Both the position numbers and the translations under genes were made by a program. This document shows positions 61,801-64,000 of a stretch of DNA of 64,000 nt, in pieces (positions within the stretch are counted from its first letter, which is position 1; every line of letters starts with the position of its first letter). Origin of the DNA: Histomonas meleagridis (Eukaryota; Parabasalia; Tritrichomonadida; Dientamoebidae). The stretch covers positions 682,001-746,000 of the forward strand of contig WSYJ01000142.1 of NCBI GenBank assembly GCA_020186115.1, given 5' to 3'. The notes under the pieces were generated by a model. That model made no database searches. It saw nothing but the letters and a program-made list of their open reading frames with translations, and had not been told where the DNA came from.

Positions 61801-62858
61801 ATCCATTTATGATCAGGGAATTCATTAAATGTTAAATTACTTGTTGATGAATATTCAGCAAATTCTTTCGGTGCTATTGTTTCTTCTTTAACGCCAATTG
61901 TTGGAAAGATATTACTTAAGAAGATTACCATGTTACATATGCTATCAATAATATTATTATCATTAAGATATTGTTGGAATTGGAACTTATTACAGCCTAA
62001 AATTATAAAGTCTATACACATAATAGATAGGTCAAATATAATTTCTTTTTCGTTTTCGTTTTTGTTTTCAATTAACTTCTTCATTAATTCATTGGTCGAT
62101 TTGACCATTGGAATAAGAATAATGTCTTTAAACTCAATTGCTATCTTGATATCAAGTGATAAGATAACTTTTGTGATCTGTTTGCAGTGTTCAACTTTAA
62201 CTGTTGTGAAATTTGGTGTTCCATAAAGATTAATAAATGTAGAATATATATTAACCAAAAATTTATGGACTTCCAAAAATAAGAATTTATTGGGAGAGTT
62301 GTTGATACATTGATAAATTAATGTAAGAAGTTTAGTCTGATATTCTTCCGCTGTGAAATTTTTGGACCAATAATCTGATAGAAAATCTAATACAGGCGAT
62401 ATGACTAATACAAAGTCAGAGCCATTTTCTGCGGGTTCAGATAAGAAAATTCGGAATAATGTTAACCCTCGATTTAAAAATTCAGTATTCGAATTCCGAA
62501 TCATTTCAGGATAACAATAACAATAGCGAATTAGAAAACGATATAAGATGATAAAGAAGGCATCTGCTCCTTTTTTGTTGTTTTTTATTGTATCCAAATT
62601 TTTTGATATTGATTCTGATAACACATAGTATGATGTTTCTGGCATAGTGCTTAAAGAAAGCTTTTCTATTATAGTTTCACGAGTGGTCTTTTTGGACTTA
62701 AAGTCTTTTGATTGATATGTTTTATCATGAATTTGATTTATCAAATTTTTAATATCGACTCCTGGTATATTTATTCCACTTGGGACAGAAGGTTTCTTTG
62801 TGAAATAATGAACCCAAATATCTTCAAGGGTTTGTGGTTGCTGTGCTTTCTTTTTCAT
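55860..62858 (-). CDS. Giant BEACH-domain protein (LvsA/neurobeachin-like)
   Basis: 2,332 residues from the ATG at 62858. A long helical ARM-like N-terminal region, then a concanavalin-like segment (near GWTFIIRFNIDS) as in large BEACH proteins, then the PH-BEACH domain (NDVYKGKFYINDKELFFEGR) and BEACH core: WQNGIITNYEYLIYVNLFAG, FPWILNDY, DLNKPIGAIN, FRELIPEFF, LPKWAKTPYEFI, and HKNALESNYVNNNLNGWIDL. The frame ends at 55860 just after the conserved FGYKQQGKAAIEANN. WD40 repeats follow in the adjoining frame, giving about 2,680 residues overall. Relatives (LvsA-F, neurobeachin, LYST, FAN) control vacuole and membrane traffic and lysosome size. AT-rich codon use with high Asn, as in the USP gene. 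Confidence 0.93.
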   Translation of the reverse strand: MKKKAQQPQTLEDIWVHYFTKKPSVPSGINIPGVDIKNLINQIHDKTYQSKDFKSKKTTRETIIEKLSLSTMPETSYYVLSESISKNLDTIKNNKKGADAFFIILYRFLIRYCYCYPEMIRNSNTEFLNRGLTLFRIFLSEPAENGSDFVLVISPVLDFLSDYWSKNFTAEEYQTKLLTLIYQCINNSPNKFLFLEVHKFLVNIYSTFINLYGTPNFTTVKVEHCKQITKVILSLDIKIAIEFKDIILIPMVKSTNELMKKLIENKNENEKEIIFDLSIMCIDFIILGCNKFQFQQYLNDNNIIDSICNMVIFLSNIFPTIGVKEETIAPKEFAEYSSTSNLTFNEFPDHKWININEKEEMPIIINHKRQKQSNGQNYKLIVAMNNKLSIIMTSLLNAQAGPLKSIIVGKLFHLFLEIKPQQKETQLSLVFNILTFFTMYNKITIAELFTNHQIWKEIFSSYLFDINYTYTESKNAQFFIAIRNMYYDLISNCLNSSNTNEQLQTLNEISTFLKNSGPQLANDIIYLISAILQNKNSTLIYSLQKSNFLDGYIYYNYMLQLVYLREKDTNVKNKIFELRKSLLFLQYEFFSNDIAKQVLCSTEIILKFHFHLLFEKSFENYAVDFLSRCLSIKLEQCFKIDGELLTPYETELEFLIDLIKLSVKNIEDENYLHLLSLLIDILSNSFYENRDTLVRYLDKYEIFKLILDFTQEVVNKIHEKANKILQSILKLICNFTRNDKNYQTILIKQSKSFLLQFSKILSTIILEKDTINLILELIFEQPMDIEQQFKYNEIRFYKALPFLHYSTSHLSEHTIIFNYLYLICENSFTNCLHIYQSKLPIIILQFIRNFPDLSKANENQKNSINSCLQLFTKVSSYLFKPRTFIESMNLLKSYEGKRPWWTSRFLSCLYDIITQNNIEVPSSFFHFTGLNTGINLPSIPSTYLSKGWTFIIRFNIDSKYNFSCDKPRILSIESTNDITLEIYINNLSLVIEVKKLGKKPQLIVHTINNELKENAWNLFGITIQGNNNCKIYINQKKILVFSMSKFKIEAIKNWYLARSFDPNYSLVCNINIIYFFSQFFSNKIMEDFSKLPLDYIYNFDIANKNVFNNLPSSLFHGDIEESLILCYNSRLVKDNNCINLSKKFNKNAIIEGEVVPYSSTFVKTITNMGGIQSLMPIFSFVELEVYGEPNLNDSIEFSYKLIELIISLIKISPDLESSFFNSNGFKSFCNSLTLIKPDKFKNDFFKLLMDLTCSLRDNMYIADIINYLWFYPVLWNQLNYDIHKIILNDYLYKLFNKFTNTFLETLSFPQILAYIIQIDNDQIRKLYWPFLLDFAKKRFQISEQHLIFKYVNAIKITKLKIEVLDLIYTLISNHIFDCHNLLVKPSYYYSFIQLASHENEDVRIISLKLLIKTHDFLINNIISNQNVKLNLDNSIITYIKIYNPNNITQKSWDESIKLFFEVPKLMSSLYPFISFLSYYFNGDLITQFLNTFYDKLKNNMISIEQFFNSNWYIYTFYLYSQTSKKIDLKVDHITNSIFSLILISLLTKQKINLFINAISFLNIIQITKKCDTMEFINNIYLHLLTELNAKQENVYQFLLSEVFSYLFYIPSYDESFRNQELLNEYNLNVGFHNDTILDSNFKFLELIMLTTKEINTNTLNISFSSRIPIKGNWLNINLAKKYCDLVLSISPSILEKTITIQNNKFIIFELISFILGFIIRSDPNQSKEILTKFSTNILTVSNDLSIKCLQIFSSFIYPLTLKNAEIKKQFITIINGFKNVKNIKYETLPEFYGVPSNEWLQSLQVLIPNFIKFLSQSLLKETQIILDIQNYTESFDKSLTKGQIQQSISTFDQYRQLFYHNHLLCQKSLKHLLQELKANNGQFRDIGNAPHWKISTFLDLYWRHIIFKPNHHFDLHKMASILRDSSDKKTADEEFQQWVLSTQSIDELQLLDDDLNAEEDEDEDESYYESLSYSFSCECDLIKLNDVYKGKFYINDKELFFEGRTEENNVKSIQVSLKSLSMVLHRNYLHLPKALEFFLIKRKSYFIVFPSNEKRKEVLRFLQKKKLNNLKVLQLSSNISTIWNELKLTEKWQNGIITNYEYLIYVNLFAGRSFNDLTQYPIFPWILNDYTSETIDINDPKNYRDLNKPIGAINETRLNNLIKISNEAFEDPKKSYLYRIHYSTSYFVSYYLLRLEPFTTINIKMQDNKFDNSQRIFSSIQKVWECVSSPVVNDFRELIPEFFTTPEFLINSNGFDLGKDINDNIINDVILPKWAKTPYEFIEIHKNALESNYVNNNLNGWIDLIFGYKQQGKAAIEANNTFSAILLCFVYN

Positions 62859-63656
62859 CTATGAAAATTTCTGAGGTTTATTGTTTACACATGTTTCTTA
62901 TGCTGATTTGAAAAAATTTATTGTCTCCATCCTATTCTCAAGTAATTTCATATCTTTTATTCAAGAAATTACAACATTTTTACCATTAATATTATATTAG
63001 ATGGATATTTTGTTTATATTTTTAAGTGAATCTAATTTTCATGGTTTTATTCCTGACTGTAATGATAACATCTTCTTTTGCGGTTATTTCTTGTTCTCTT
63101 TCAATTTTCAATAGCGTTTGACCCGAGCCACTTTTCCCCAAGAATTTTACCACTTTTTATAAAATATGCAAAATTTCGGGTTCTTCAGTAAATTTGAATG
63201 AGGTTACTATCAAAACTTTCTGCCGAATACGGTTAATCTACGGACATTTACGATAAATGTATGAAAAGTGGCATTGAAGTCGATTTTTTCTGAATTGTAT
63301 CAACTTTTTAAATGCGTTATTACAGTACTTTTTGAATGAAAATGTTGATACATAGATCTATTTGATTGCTTAATTGAAATGATTTAAATTCTTTTCCATG
63401 AATAAATTATTTTATCAAGGAAAAAAATTATTTGCTTAAGATTTATAATTATTGAATCAATGATACCCGAAATAAAAAATAATCTACATTGTAAAAGATT
63501 TCTTATTCAATTTATTGATTATCATTAATTTTTGCTTATATAAATGAACTTTCTAAGTCGAAGAGCTATTTTCAATTTTTAATTAATTTTAAATATTTTT
63601 ATTTGAATAATTACATGAAAAATAAAATGATCATAAAAACTTTTTAATATATAACA
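62859..63656. other. Intergenic, nothing recognised
   Basis: About 800 bp of AT-rich DNA between the BEACH gene start and the end of the right-edge gene. AATACGGTTAA near 63226 is an M3-like partial match with no gene start next to it. Confidence 0.35.
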
Positions 63657-64000
63657 TTAATCTTCAGATTCAAACAACTCTAAAATAGATGGAAATGAAG
63701 TTAAATCAAATTCATTTTCTAAATCGAAGTATTCGGCAATTTCATTTTTCACATGTTCTGCCATAAACTCGAATTCATTATGTAACTTGAACGAATTCAC
63801 CAAAGATTCCAAAAAGCCCAAACACATGAAAGCATTTTCTTCTTCAGACTCATCAGAAATCTTAAATCCGATGATATTTAATCCGCCATAATCAATAATT
63901 TCATGTAATGTATCAAAATCTACGCACATATAATAAGACAAAAGCAAATTTGCAATTGAGTCCTTTAGACTAAAAACGCAAAATTGGAAACGCTCCAAAA
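63657..64000 (-). CDS. Unrecognised acidic protein, partial at right edge
   Basis: Open from the window edge to the stop at 63657 (about 114 codons), with no ATG near the edge, so the gene continues outside. The sequence is acidic and helical, with LHEIIDYGGLNII and alternating hydrophobic residues typical of an armadillo or HEAT-repeat C-terminus. The ending ILELFESED is acidic. No family is assigned; only the last part of the protein is visible. Confidence 0.6.
   Translation of the reverse strand, partial: LERFQFCVFSLKDSIANLLLSYYMCVDFDTLHEIIDYGGLNIIGFKISDESEEENAFMCLGFLESLVNSFKLHNEFEFMAEHVKNEIAEYFDLENEFDLTSFPSILELFESED

Overview
The window looks like a trichomonad parabasalid genome, most likely Tritrichomonas-like (T. 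foetus or a relative). The DNA is very AT-rich, and nearly all protein genes read as single uninterrupted frames with very short 5' leaders. The partial gene at the left edge carries an initiator-binding (IBD) domain, a family known from trichomonads. Several starts have TCA-type initiators, or M3-like (AACGGTTT, GACCGTTT) and M5 (CCTTT) core-promoter motifs described in Trichomonas vaginalis. Ankyrin proteins with a DUF3447-like head, hugely expanded in these parasites, occupy about 11 kb. Species assignment is inference.

Layout. 0-9 kb: IBD protein (partial, -), a small SH3-like protein (+), exportin-1-like receptor (-), WW-MyTH4-RhoGAP protein (+) and fructosamine-3-kinase-like enzyme (+). 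9-15 kb: TTC27-type TPR protein (+), PP2A/PP4/PP6-type phosphatase (-), ribosomal proteins eS17 and eL39 (+) and a membrane protein with a ubiquitin-like domain (-). 15-27 kb: Sec23-like protein (+), a giant USP deubiquitinase (+), a secreted phospholipase B-like hydrolase (-) and a two-pass membrane protein (+). 27.6-34.3 kb: a decayed ankyrin gene (-), an eS26 pseudogene (-), a second ankyrin head with its array (+) and an ankyrin relic. 34.5-39.4 kb: STPGR/SHIPPO protein, R2R3 Myb, lipoate-protein ligase with a hydrogenosome-type leader, a small acylated protein and a bromodomain protein. 40.1-44.1 kb: third ankyrin head plus array. 44.5-54.4 kb: RPB4, an adaptor mu-like subunit, an NDR kinase, an alpha-tubulin fragment, a Rab-like GTPase, a cysteine-rich secreted protein, a second R2R3 Myb and a G-protein alpha subunit (the last two with frame breaks). 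54.8-62.9 kb: a BEACH-WD40 giant (-). The right edge holds a partial unrecognised gene.

The most unusual structure is in the ankyrin loci. About 35 ankyrin segments sit in tandem arrays whose period is exactly 170 bp in 22 of 31 intervals. Each has about 30 open ankyrin codons and then an AT-rich spacer that carries stops and, in 170-bp units, shifts the frame. All 32 full-length ankyrin segments stay open while no spacer can be read through. One junction lacks the spacer and is exactly 102 bp (34 codons), so the spacer behaves like a 68-bp insert. No consistent GT...AG pair is visible. Unusual introns, recombination cassettes or decaying arrays are all possible.

Four one-base frame breaks, each at or next to a homopolymer, lie within 52-56 kb in otherwise conserved genes (Myb, G alpha twice, BEACH). 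Either the assembly is locally poor or these genes are recoded or decaying; raw reads would decide.
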